The notes under the pieces are model-generated. The model was not told the DNA's origin. It did not search any database and saw nothing but the letters and a program-made list of their open reading frames with translations. Made by a program: the position numbers and the translations under genes. This document shows positions 7,627-13,996 of a stretch of 18,309 bases of DNA, in pieces. The stretch's first letter is position 1; each line of letters starts with the position of its first letter. Origin of the DNA: Candidatus Altarchaeales archaeon (GTDB taxonomy: Archaea > Altiarchaeota > Altiarchaeia > IMC4 > SCGC-AAA252-I15); contig VGJA01000004.1 of the NCBI GenBank assembly GCA_016867655.1, positions 1-18,309 of the forward strand. Direction: 5' to 3'.

Positions 7627-8715
7627 TTGAAATACGATTTTGCCGTGGTTGGAGGCGGACCTGCAGGATGCATTGCCGCTGGAAGGGCTTTGGAAAAAGG
7701 CGACGTGATACTTTTTGAGGAGCACAAAAAGCAGCCGGTCCACTGCGCAGGCTTGATAAGCGTGTCTGGGTTTGAAAGACTTGAAATAAAGAAAAAACAC
7801 TTTGTTTTGAATGAAGTCAAAGGCGCAAAGCTCTTTTCGCCCCTTGGAACAATAGTTGAAATCAGGGCCAAAGAAGCCAAAGCCTATGTAGTGGACAGAA
7901 GTTTGTTTGATGGCTTTCTATTGAATTCGGCTGTGTCAAAAGGAGTCTCGTGCGAAAGCATGCGCGTTTTGGGAATAGAAAACTCGGTCCTGCATACCCA
8001 AGGAGGCGAGTTCAAGGCAGAAAAGACGATACTTGCGACTGGAACAGACTACAACCTGCAGAAGGCGTGCAAATTGGATTGTCCGGATGAATTCCTGCTC
8101 GGCGCGCAATACGAGATGGACGTTGAATGCGACCGAGACCTGGTCGAACTGCATTTTGTTGTTCCAGACTTTTTCGCATGGATTGTTCCGCTTGAAGACA
8201 AGGCTAGAGTTGGCTTGTGCACCAAGTCCAACCCAAAACCCTTTTTGGACTCTTTTGTAAGCAGGCTTGCAAAGCAGAACCGTGTGAAAGGCAGCAGGGT
8301 TCAGAACGAGTCCTATGGAATCATACCTCTTTACAATCCAAAGCTCAGAACCCAGTATGGAAAAATAAACCTAGTGGGGGATGCTGCAGGTCACGTTAAG
8401 GCAACAACAGGCGGCGGAGTGGTCATGGGTGGAGTTGCGGCCGAGTATGCTTGCATGGAGGACTATGAGCGCCTTTGGAGAAGGAATATTGGAGCTGACT
8501 TGAGACTGCATTTGTGGATACACCGTTTTGTTAACAGACTTTCACCTCAAAACCTGGACCGTCTGTTTAAGATAACCTCTGAGAGCAGGAATTCTCTTGA
8601 AAGCGGGGGAGACATGGACTACGCCCAAAAGACAGTGAAAGCGCTCTTCAAAAACCCGAAATTCACACTGAAATTCCTCCTCAACACACCTTCCTTTTTG
8701 CTAGACCTCCTCTAG
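7627..8715 (+). CDS. Geranylgeranyl reductase family FAD-dependent oxidoreductase
   Basis: Flavoprotein likely to saturate double bonds in isoprenoid chains of archaeal lipids at the membrane. The 362-residue protein starts with the Rossmann FAD-binding motif 'YDFAVVGGGPAGCIAAG'. It has 'HCAGLIS' at about residues 39-45, a conserved position in this family, and the second FAD motif 'NLVGDAAGHVKATTGGGVV' at about 250-268. Then comes a helical C-terminus. The start is TTG, one base after the previous stop; no better ATG precedes the FAD motif, and starting here gives the standard N-terminus (MKYDFAVVGGG). Exact substrate (archaetidyl lipid, geranylgeranyl-PP or menaquinone tail) cannot be read from sequence. 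It pairs functionally with the HMG-CoA reductase at 14881-16107 in isoprenoid lipid synthesis. Confidence 0.87.
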   Translation: MKYDFAVVGGGPAGCIAAGRALEKGDVILFEEHKKQPVHCAGLISVSGFERLEIKKKHFVLNEVKGAKLFSPLGTIVEIRAKEAKAYVVDRSLFDGFLLNSAVSKGVSCESMRVLGIENSVLHTQGGEFKAEKTILATGTDYNLQKACKLDCPDEFLLGAQYEMDVECDRDLVELHFVVPDFFAWIVPLEDKARVGLCTKSNPKPFLDSFVSRLAKQNRVKGSRVQNESYGIIPLYNPKLRTQYGKINLVGDAAGHVKATTGGGVVMGGVAAEYACMEDYERLWRRNIGADLRLHLWIHRFVNRLSPQNLDRLFKITSESRNSLESGGDMDYAQKTVKALFKNPKFTLKFLLNTPSFLLDLL

Positions 8716-8738
8716 GGTTTTTATTGTTGTTTTCTTTA
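8716..8738 (+). terminator. T-rich tract after the geranylgeranyl reductase gene
   Basis: Directly after the TAG stop comes 'GGTTTTTATTGTTGTTTTC', a pyrimidine-rich stretch with T5 and T4 runs. It fits archaeal intrinsic termination without a hairpin. The following 'TTATCATATTAGAC' is AT-rich and may belong to the next gene's promoter. Confidence 0.4.
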
Positions 8739-8749
8739 TCATATTAGAC

Positions 8750-9025
8750 ATGGATGTCGCGAACATTTTCATTGGAACACTCTGGATGATACTCATGATT
8801 CTGGCTCCGGGCTTGGCTTTGTCTCTAGCAATTTTTCCGAAAAAAGACGAAATCGACATAATAGAACGCCTTGGATTCAGCTTTGTCTTCGGGCTTCTAC
8901 CCCAGGTGATACAATACTTTTTGGACAAGAACTTCAGCATTCCAGTCACGACATCAACCACTTATGGTTTGATAGCTGCCGTCACGTTAGCTGGTTTGGC
9001 TGTCTGGAAAAACAGGGCAAAATAA
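8750..9025 (+). CDS. Short DUF1616-like integral membrane protein
   Basis: A 91-residue protein with three hydrophobic stretches: about 4-27 ('IFIGTLWMILMILAPGLALS'), 41-58 and 68-85. Between the first two is 'IFPKKDEIDIIERLGFSFVFG'; the core 'FPKKDEIDIIERLGFSF' closely resembles the signature that opens archaeal DUF1616 membrane proteins (Phe-Pro-Lys-Lys, acidic turn, Glu-Arg-Leu, Ser-Phe). Full DUF1616 proteins are usually much larger, so this looks like the N-terminal module standing alone. Function is unknown; DUF1616 modules often occur in envelope-related proteins (recalled, not checked). ATG 8750 directly precedes the first hydrophobic helix. The 3' end overlaps a possible small frame on the other strand. 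Confidence 0.72.
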   Translation: MDVANIFIGTLWMILMILAPGLALSLAIFPKKDEIDIIERLGFSFVFGLLPQVIQYFLDKNFSIPVTTSTTYGLIAAVTLAGLAVWKNRAK

Positions 9026-9108
9026 AATCCTTCTGGAGTAACAGAACCCCCGGCCGTTATAAAAAGTGAGATAACTACAACAGCAGCTGCTGTTTTTCTT
9101 ATTTTCAC
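8962..9108 (-). CDS. Candidate 48-residue exported or membrane peptide (overlaps the 3' end of the + strand gene)
   Basis: From GTG 9108 to TAA 8962 a 48-codon frame reads with a lysine/arginine N-terminus ('VKIRKTA'), a hydrophobic core ('AAAVVVISLFITAGG') and a short polar tail, i.e. the shape of a signal peptide or membrane peptide. An AAGGTGGG purine tract abuts the GTG, and AATATATT lies just upstream of it. Against it: it overlaps the opposite-strand membrane gene by 64 bases, and a hydrophobic gene's antisense frame can look hydrophobic by chance. No homologue is recognised. Confidence 0.3.
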   Translation of the reverse strand: MKIRKTAAAVVVISLFITAGGSVTPEGFYFALFFQTAKPANVTAAIKP

Positions 9109-9151
9109 CCCACCTTAATATATTCCCCTTAAGACAATTATATACCATCAA
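9109..9151. promoter_or_regulatory. Promoter region of the HD-domain gene, with symmetric AATATATT
   Basis: TTAATATATTCC at about 9115-9126 lies about 30 bases before ATG 9152, and is a good archaeal TATA box for the HD gene. AATATATT is its own reverse complement, so it could also serve the candidate minus-strand peptide, though it is rather close (9-16 bases) to that start. A second AT-rich segment (AATTATATACC, 9135-9145) is nearer the ATG. Confidence 0.5.
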
Positions 9152-10327
9152 ATGAAAAACCTTAAGGTAATACGGGACCCGATACACGGGAACATAAGCA
9201 TTAATGACGTTGAGCTGTGTCTAGTGGACACTCCCGAGATGCAGAGGCTCAGGCACATAAAGCAGAATGGTCTCTGTTACCTGGTGTATCCGGCGATGAA
9301 CTCCACAAGGTTTGAGCATTCTCTTGGAGTCATGCACCTTGCCGGAGTGGTTTCAGAGCGCCTTGATTTGGACGAAAAGAAAAGGCAGTCGCTGAGGGTT
9401 GCAGGCCTGCTTCATGACCTAGGTCACTGTCCGTTTTCCCACAGCCTGGACAAAATAATGTCCAAGTCCGGGTTCTCACACGAAAAAATATCTTCCAAAA
9501 TAATCCTCAGGACGCATGTTTCAGACATACTCCAAGACCATGGCCTCAAGCCAAAGGAGATTTCAGACTTGATTCTAGGCAGAAGTCTGTTGAGCAAAAT
9601 AATCTCTTCTGAGATTGACGTGGACAAGATGGACTACCTGAAGAGGGACTCCTACTATGCCGGAGTTGCTTACGGCGAAATAGACTTGGAGCGGTTGATA
9701 TACGCCATAAAGATGGTGAAGAAGGAAATCATCATAAAAGAAAACAACCTCGAGACCATCGAGTCTCTGCTGATAAACAGAAATTTGATGTATCAAACGG
9801 TCTACAGGCATCACACCAAGAGGATTGCCGAGTCGATGTTCCTGCATGCCGTCCAGAGGCTGGTTTCAGATGGGGGTGTAAGCCTCGGGCAGCTGGCTTC
9901 GATGGACGACCTACAGCTGATGACACTGTTGAGGAATTCAGAAGGCTATCCAAAGGAAATGTTGTCCCGGCTTGATGAAAGAAAACTTTTCAAAACCTGT
10001 TTCACAGATAAGATAATCTCCTTTAGAAAGGACTTCAGGGAGCGGCTTGTGGGGGAAGAGAGCGGGATTGAAACCCAAATATATTCAGATTACGGCATTC
10101 CGGAAGGATACTTATTTGTTGACGCTCCTGAGCCCAGCTTCTCGGAATTCAAGGTGAGGATAGAGCACAATGGTTCTCTGCAGAGGATAGACAAGGTTTC
10201 ACTGTTGGCAAGGGCTCTGGAAAAGTCAGAGCAGGAGAAGCTTACTGTTGGCGTTTACACAAGCCCTGAATACTTGAAAAAGCTTGGGGCCTTCAAGTCT
10301 GGGAAATACTTCAGATACCTGAAGTAG
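9152..10327 (+). CDS. HD-domain phosphohydrolase (SAMHD1/dNTPase-like)
   Basis: A metal-dependent phosphohydrolase of the HD superfamily group related to SAMHD1 and bacterial dNTP triphosphohydrolases. The 391-residue protein opens with 'VIRDPIHGNISIND', typical of this subgroup. The metal site is visible: His56 in 'TRFEHSLGVMHLA', His88-Asp89 in 'LLHDLGHCPFSHSLD', and the distal Asp in 'SSEIDVDKMDYLKRDSYY' (Asp158). The C-terminal half (about 200-391) is the helical and alpha/beta region typical for the group. Whether it degrades dNTPs, other nucleotides or nucleic acid ends is not decided by sequence. It is 8 bases upstream of rtcA and presumably co-transcribed. ATG 9152 fits the TATA box at about 9115. 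Confidence 0.9.
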   Translation: MKNLKVIRDPIHGNISINDVELCLVDTPEMQRLRHIKQNGLCYLVYPAMNSTRFEHSLGVMHLAGVVSERLDLDEKKRQSLRVAGLLHDLGHCPFSHSLDKIMSKSGFSHEKISSKIILRTHVSDILQDHGLKPKEISDLILGRSLLSKIISSEIDVDKMDYLKRDSYYAGVAYGEIDLERLIYAIKMVKKEIIIKENNLETIESLLINRNLMYQTVYRHHTKRIAESMFLHAVQRLVSDGGVSLGQLASMDDLQLMTLLRNSEGYPKEMLSRLDERKLFKTCFTDKIISFRKDFRERLVGEESGIETQIYSDYGIPEGYLFVDAPEPSFSEFKVRIEHNGSLQRIDKVSLLARALEKSEQEKLTVGVYTSPEYLKKLGAFKSGKYFRYLK

Positions 10328-10335
10328 GTTTTAAG

Positions 10336-11352
10336 ATGATTGTTCTGGACGGCAGTTTTGGCGAAGGCGGCGGCCAGATTTTGAGGACTGCGGTTGCTTT
10401 AAGCGCCATAAAGGGCGTTCCGATAAAGGTTTTGAACATCAGGGCAAACCGGCCTAACCCGGGCTTGCAGGCCCAACACATAGCTTGCATTAAGGCGGTT
10501 GGCGATTTGTGCAATGCAAAAGTTGATGGCCTGAATCTTGGTTCCATGGAAATTTCATTCGCTCCAGGTGGAATACAGGTCAAAAGACTTTCCCTGGACG
10601 TCGGCACCGCAGGCTCAATAACTCTTGTCTTGCAGGCATTGTTGCCTGCTGTCTTGCATTCCCAAAAAGAATTCAGCATTTCAATAAGAGGTGGGACAGA
10701 CGTCTCCTGGAGTCCGCCAGTAGACTACATGCGTTTTGTTTTGACCCCAATGCTGAAGAAGTTTGGCTACAACTTGGAGGTGAATCTTGTGAAGCGTGGC
10801 TACTATCCCGCCGGAGGCGGCTTGCTGGAAGTGTTTGTGAAGCCAGGTAACGCAAGAAAAATCAATATGGTTGAAAGAGGGGTTGTTAAAAAAATTTCTG
10901 GAATATCCCATGCGCACAGGCTTTTGGAGGAGCGTGATGTCGCAGGCAGGCAGAAGAAGAATGCGAGGCTTTTTTTGTTCAACGAGCTTTCAAACAAAAA
11001 GATTGACTGCGAAGTAAAGCTGGATGAAGAATACTGTGAAACACTTTCAGTTGGAAGCGGATTTACACTATGGGCTGAATGCGAGAATTCAATGTTGGGT
11101 GGAAGCGCATTGGGCAGTAAAAGCAAGCGTGCAGAGGAAGTTGGCTTGGAAGCTGCTAAGGAACTTCTTTCTGCAGTAAACTCCAATGCTCCAGTAGACT
11201 TTCACATGGCAGACCAGTTGATACCCTATTTGGCCTTGAACGGAGGCACGCTTTCGGTTCCAGAAATGTCAAACCACGCAAAAACAAACATACATGTTGT
11301 AAACCAGTTTGGGTTCAATTTGAAGATGGAAGGCAACGTAATAAAGTCCTAA
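10336..11352 (+). CDS. rtcA: RNA 3'-terminal phosphate cyclase
   Basis: RtcA uses ATP to turn RNA 3'-phosphate ends into 2',3'-cyclic phosphates through a covalent His-AMP. The 338-residue protein shows 'LDGSFGEGGGQILRTAVALS' at the N-terminus, 'NRPNPGLQAQH', 'DVGTAGSITLVLQALLPAVL', 'GGTDVSWSPPVDY' and 'RGYYPAGGG'. The adenylated histidine is probably His290 in 'HMADQLIPYLAL'. These are all hallmark blocks of true RtcA rather than the eukaryotic Rcl1 branch, which lacks the histidine. It follows the HD gene by 8 bases. No RtcB ligase or archease gene is visible nearby. The 48 bases after its stop contain no convincing terminator; the next gene is convergent. Confidence 0.95.
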   Translation: MIVLDGSFGEGGGQILRTAVALSAIKGVPIKVLNIRANRPNPGLQAQHIACIKAVGDLCNAKVDGLNLGSMEISFAPGGIQVKRLSLDVGTAGSITLVLQALLPAVLHSQKEFSISIRGGTDVSWSPPVDYMRFVLTPMLKKFGYNLEVNLVKRGYYPAGGGLLEVFVKPGNARKINMVERGVVKKISGISHAHRLLEERDVAGRQKKNARLFLFNELSNKKIDCEVKLDEEYCETLSVGSGFTLWAECENSMLGGSALGSKSKRAEEVGLEAAKELLSAVNSNAPVDFHMADQLIPYLALNGGTLSVPEMSNHAKTNIHVVNQFGFNLKMEGNVIKS

Positions 11353-11400
11353 AACCTGCTCTCTGAGCGCAGAATATGGTTGAAAAATACTGTCAACATA

Positions 11401-11493
11401 CTATCTAATCTCTGGTATTCCTTTCAACACCCCCATTTCTGGCGTCTTTTTGAGTGGGTTTGGAATTTCAATGCCTTCAAGCCAATACTTCAC
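11401..11493 (-). CDS. Candidate 30-residue coupled peptide downstream of the 84-residue protein
   Basis: A GTG at 11493 overlaps the TGA of the 84-residue frame (GTGA, 11493-11490) and opens 30 codons ending in TAG at 11403-11401. The peptide contains 'KYWLEGIEIPNPLKKTPEMG' and ends in 'IPEIR'. The composition is protein-like. The end of the preceding protein reads 'LKKMPEIRE', so both tails share a Leu-Lys-x-x-Pro-Glu-Ile-Arg pattern. It could be a true small gene, or the displaced 3' end of the 84-residue gene after a frameshift or partial duplication. No family is recognised. Confidence 0.35.
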   Translation of the reverse strand: MKYWLEGIEIPNPLKKTPEMGVLKGIPEIR

Positions 11494-11744
11494 TCCCTTA
11501 TTTCAGGCATCTTTTTCAGCGAACCTGCCGATTCGATGTCTTCCTGCCGCCACGGAGCCTTGTAAAAAGCCTTCTGTTTTTTTGTGGGGTGTGGTGTTTC
11601 CAGCCTGGCCCAGAGTTCTCCCTCAACCAGAATCAGGCCTTCAGTGTTTTCAACATCCTGCTTCAGGGCGTTCTTCCTTTCAGGAGCCAGCATTTCAGAC
11701 AGATTAACCCAAAAATGCCCGTCATACACAATCAATTCTTTCAC
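11490..11744 (-). CDS. Small unknown protein coupled to thymidylate kinase
   Basis: I do not recognise this 84-residue soluble protein. It starts 'KELIVYDGHFWVNLSEML', continues with a charged helix ('APERKNALKQDVENTEG') and a strand-like 'LILVEGELWARLE', and ends in a Lys/Glu-rich tail. Tryptophan is frequent (3 of 84). Its GTG start overlaps the tmk TGA (GTGA, 11744-11741), a classic translational coupling arrangement, so it is very likely expressed as the second gene of the tmk operon. A further 30-codon frame is coupled to its own stop in the same way. Function is unknown; proximity to dTMP kinase does not by itself indicate a nucleotide role. Confidence 0.65.
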   Translation of the reverse strand: MKELIVYDGHFWVNLSEMLAPERKNALKQDVENTEGLILVEGELWARLETPHPTKKQKAFYKAPWRQEDIESAGSLKKMPEIRE

Positions 11745-12301
11745 TTCAACTTCACCCTCCCTTTTATTTCCTCAAAAACCTTTTCAGGCCTTTTGCTTCC
11801 ATCCACCTTTATGACATTTCGGTTCAGCTTCAAATAGTTGTCCCGGACTTTTTCCAAAAACTTTTCCTCCTCAAAGATTTCCACTGCAGTCTTCCTTCTC
11901 ACAGACTGTTTGGGCGGAACGTCAAGCAGAAAAGTATAATCCGGCTTTCTCGCAAACTTGTTCAAATCCACAAGCCAGTTCCAGGAAACTCCTTGAGCTG
12001 CCTGATAACAGATGGTTGAATGGTAATAGCGCTCTGAAACCACAATAGTGTTTCTCTTCAAGGCCGGCTCAATCTCCCTAGCCAGATGCTCATAGCGGTC
12101 TGCAGTAAACAGCAAGGCCAGGGTTCTGGGGTCTACTATCGTCTTTCCAGCCAGAATCTCCCTCAAAAAAAGGCCGATTCTGCCTTTGGTGGGCTCGGCA
12201 GTAAGCAAAACCCGCTTTCCCTGGGCTTGAAGCCAGTCAGCAAGCAACTTAGCTTGAGTGGACTTCCCACAGCCGTCAATGCCCTCAAAAACAATGAACA
12301 T
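11741..12301 (-). CDS. tmk: Thymidylate kinase (dTMP kinase)
   Basis: Phosphorylates dTMP to dTDP with ATP for DNA synthesis. The 186-residue protein is slightly shorter than typical (about 195-215). It has the P-loop 'FEGIDGCGKSTQAKLL' (residues 5-20), 'TAEPTKGRIG' at about 34-43 (the substrate-contacting E-P segment), 'DRY' at 68-70 and 'VVSERYYHSTICYQ' at about 90-103. 'PDYTFLLDVPP' follows, then a short lid region 'VRRKTAVEIFEEEKFLEKV' with Arg pairs. The start is ATG 12301, with an ATTAAATT-type TATA box 20-33 bases upstream. Its stop overlaps the start of the 84-residue gene. Confidence 0.94.
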   Translation of the reverse strand: MFIVFEGIDGCGKSTQAKLLADWLQAQGKRVLLTAEPTKGRIGLFLREILAGKTIVDPRTLALLFTADRYEHLAREIEPALKRNTIVVSERYYHSTICYQAAQGVSWNWLVDLNKFARKPDYTFLLDVPPKQSVRRKTAVEIFEEEKFLEKVRDNYLKLNRNVIKVDGSKRPEKVFEEIKGRVKLK

Positions 12302-12320
12302 GGTATCTATTGGTTTTCAA

Positions 12321-12334
12321 ATTAATTTAATATG
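12321..12334 (-). promoter_or_regulatory. TATA-like box for tmk
   Basis: Read on the minus strand, CATATTAAATTAAT ends 20 bases before the tmk ATG and is centred near -26. This is the correct position for a leaderless archaeal promoter. The box sits in the 39-base gap after the membrane protein gene, so tmk can be transcribed independently of it. Confidence 0.5.
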
Positions 12335-12340
12335 ACTTGG

Positions 12341-13021
12341 CTAGTCATGCTTTAGGTGATATAATATTCCTCCCGCCAGCAGTAATATTGCAACTGCTGA
12401 AATGGCTGTGGCCTCTGGGTTTTCTCCCGCCAACACCTTGATTCGTGATAGCAATAGCCAGAGTTTCTCCCAATAGGCTGCCTCCTCCGTCAGCGTTGTC
12501 TCATCTTCTACCACAATTTTCCCTTCCGCTATTGGATTAAAATTAATATCCATGTCTTTTCTTGTAGTCTTGCCGTCTACTTTACAGTAGAGCCTTACAT
12601 GGAAGTTATTCCTTGAAGAGCCTATGTTTCCCCGCACTCTCGCAGCCTTTTTCTCTTTGCCGGGAAGCTCTTTAAAACAGTCTTCAATTTCTATTGGATC
12701 ACACTTGACGCCCATGCACATCATTTTGAGTCCTCTGACGACTTCCTCATGCATGCCAGCAATTTCATAGGGCTCCAAGCCAGAATGCGTCACCAAAAGA
12801 CAAAAATCTTTTGTGTACTCATCATTCTCCAAAATTATGTGAAAGGTGTAGTTGCTATACGGCCTGAAGTCGCAGTTAATCTCGTTTGAATTTGCACTAC
12901 AGTTCACCCCACCATAAACTATATACGAACTGTTGATTCCTGAGTTGATTTCCGAATACTCAAAACCGTTTGCAGTTCCAACCAAAAGCAGAAATATCAG
13001 CGGCAATGAATGCGGTCTCAC
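12341..13021 (-). CDS. Secreted, C-terminally membrane-anchored Cys-rich protein, unknown function
   Basis: I do not recognise this 226-residue protein. From GTG 13021 it begins 'RPHSLPLIFLLLVGTANGFEY', a clear signal peptide with probable cleavage after 'TANG' or nearby; this is why I reject the longer frame reaching 13294, which would overlap the divergent metAP gene. The exported part has seven cysteines and sequons (NSS, NCS, NYT). Near the C-terminus there is one transmembrane helix, 'TAISAVAILLLAGGILY', followed by a short basic/acidic tail (HLKHD). That makes it a type I surface protein. It shares an 85-base divergent intergenic region with methionine aminopeptidase. Confidence 0.7.
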   Translation of the reverse strand: MRPHSLPLIFLLLVGTANGFEYSEINSGINSSYIVYGGVNCSANSNEINCDFRPYSNYTFHIILENDEYTKDFCLLVTHSGLEPYEIAGMHEEVVRGLKMMCMGVKCDPIEIEDCFKELPGKEKKAARVRGNIGSSRNNFHVRLYCKVDGKTTRKDMDINFNPIAEGKIVVEDETTLTEEAAYWEKLWLLLSRIKVLAGENPEATAISAVAILLLAGGILYHLKHD

Positions 13022-13106
13022 GTCAATATATTTAACCTTTGTTTTAATAGATATGTATGTCCTAACTGCAGGGTGGTTTGTCCCCTGTTTGTTACGCTGA
13101 ACCAAA
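13022..13106. promoter_or_regulatory. Divergent promoter between the surface protein and methionine aminopeptidase
   Basis: The segment contains AATATATTTAAC (13025-13036) and GTTTTAATAG (13041-13050). Read on the minus strand, CTATTAAAAC is centred about 25 bases before GTG 13021 and suits that gene. On the + strand the same AT-rich block is about 60 bases before GTG 13107, implying a 5' leader of around 30 bases. That leader would contain a small inverted repeat, CAGGG-N9-CCCTG (13069-13087). The weak 5-bp stem is recorded without a function. Confidence 0.45.
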
Positions 13107-13994
13107 GTGGAAGAATCAGAGTTGGAGAAATACCGGGCTGCTGGAAAGATAGCCTGTGAGGTGAGGGAGTGGAGCAGGAGCTTGGTGAAGCCGAATGCGA
13201 GGATGCTGGATGTTGCAGAAAGTATTGAATCTAAGATTCTTGAGAAGAAGGCGGGGCTTGCCTTTCCGGCCACAGTATGTGTCAATGATGTCACAGCCCA
13301 CTATACTCCCAAATACAACGATGAAGCGGTGTTGAGGAATGGTGACGTGGTTTCCATAGACCTTGGAGTGCACATAGACGGTTTTATTGCAGACACGGCT
13401 TACACAATGGATTTAGGTGGCAGGCATGCTAGAATGCTTGAGGTCAATGAGCAGGCTTTGGGCAAGATAGTGGGGATGATAAAGCCGGGTGTTTCAGTCA
13501 AAGAATTGGGGTCAACTCTATACAACATGGTCACAAAAGCAGGATTCAAGCCGATTGAAAACCTAACAGGCCATGAAGTAAAGCAATATGACTTGCATGC
13601 GGGCATTTCCATACCCAACATTCCAGTGCCCTATGACTGGAAGCTCAAAGAGGACATGGTTTTGGCCATAGAGCCCTTCATCACAGACGGCTATGGTCGT
13701 GTTGTGGAGTCAAAGCATGCCAGCATCTACAGCCTTTTAGACAAAAAGCCCGTGAGGATGCCTGAAGCAAGAATGCTGTTGAAGGAAGTTGAAGACAGAG
13801 GTAAGCTGCCTTTCACAGACCGGTGGTATGCAAAAAAGATAAGTCCTGTGAAGCTGCCTCTGGCTGTTCAGGAGCTGCAGGCAAGGAAAGTGATAAGAAC
13901 CTACCCCACGCTCCACGAGAAGGAGAAAGGCGTTGTAAGCCACTTCGAGCACACAGTAATAGTCACAAAAGACGGAAACGAATTGATAACCTGA
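13107..13994 (+). CDS. map: Methionine aminopeptidase, type 2 (archaeal)
   Basis: Removes the N-terminal methionine from nascent proteins. The 295-residue length and motifs fit archaeal type 2 MetAP. The two-metal site is visible: Asp85 ('SIDLGVHIDG'), Asp96 ('FIADTAYTMD'), His156 ('NLTGHEVKQYDLHAG'), Glu189 ('LAIEPFITDG') and Glu281 ('SHFEHTVIV'). His65 in 'VTAHYTP' matches the substrate-contacting histidine. The type 2 insertion lies at about 195-255. The start is GTG 13107; the upstream in-frame ATG at 13053 is cut off by a TGA at 13098. Three bases separate its stop region from the ATG of the CDF transporter, so they form an operon. Confidence 0.95.
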   Translation: MEESELEKYRAAGKIACEVREWSRSLVKPNARMLDVAESIESKILEKKAGLAFPATVCVNDVTAHYTPKYNDEAVLRNGDVVSIDLGVHIDGFIADTAYTMDLGGRHARMLEVNEQALGKIVGMIKPGVSVKELGSTLYNMVTKAGFKPIENLTGHEVKQYDLHAGISIPNIPVPYDWKLKEDMVLAIEPFITDGYGRVVESKHASIYSLLDKKPVRMPEARMLLKEVEDRGKLPFTDRWYAKKISPVKLPLAVQELQARKVIRTYPTLHEKEKGVVSHFEHTVIVTKDGNELIT

Positions 13995-13996
13995 AG

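Noticed and set aside
11358..11376. TCTG-AGCG-CAGA hairpin after rtcA as terminator
   Set aside because: Stem of four base pairs with no T-run; indistinguishable from chance.
13053..13100. 15-codon upstream frame before map
   Set aside because: Possible leader peptide, but the ATG lies only a few bases from the likely TATA box and has no ribosome site.
13022..13294. Longer N-terminal extension of the minus-strand surface protein (up to 13294)
   Set aside because: It would overlap the methionine aminopeptidase start by 188 bases on the opposite strand, and a clean signal peptide begins at GTG 13021.
13823..13996. Upstream extension of the CDF transporter inside the map gene
   Set aside because: The extension is a shifted reading of map; ATG 13997 gives the normal CDF N-terminus and sits two bases after the map stop.
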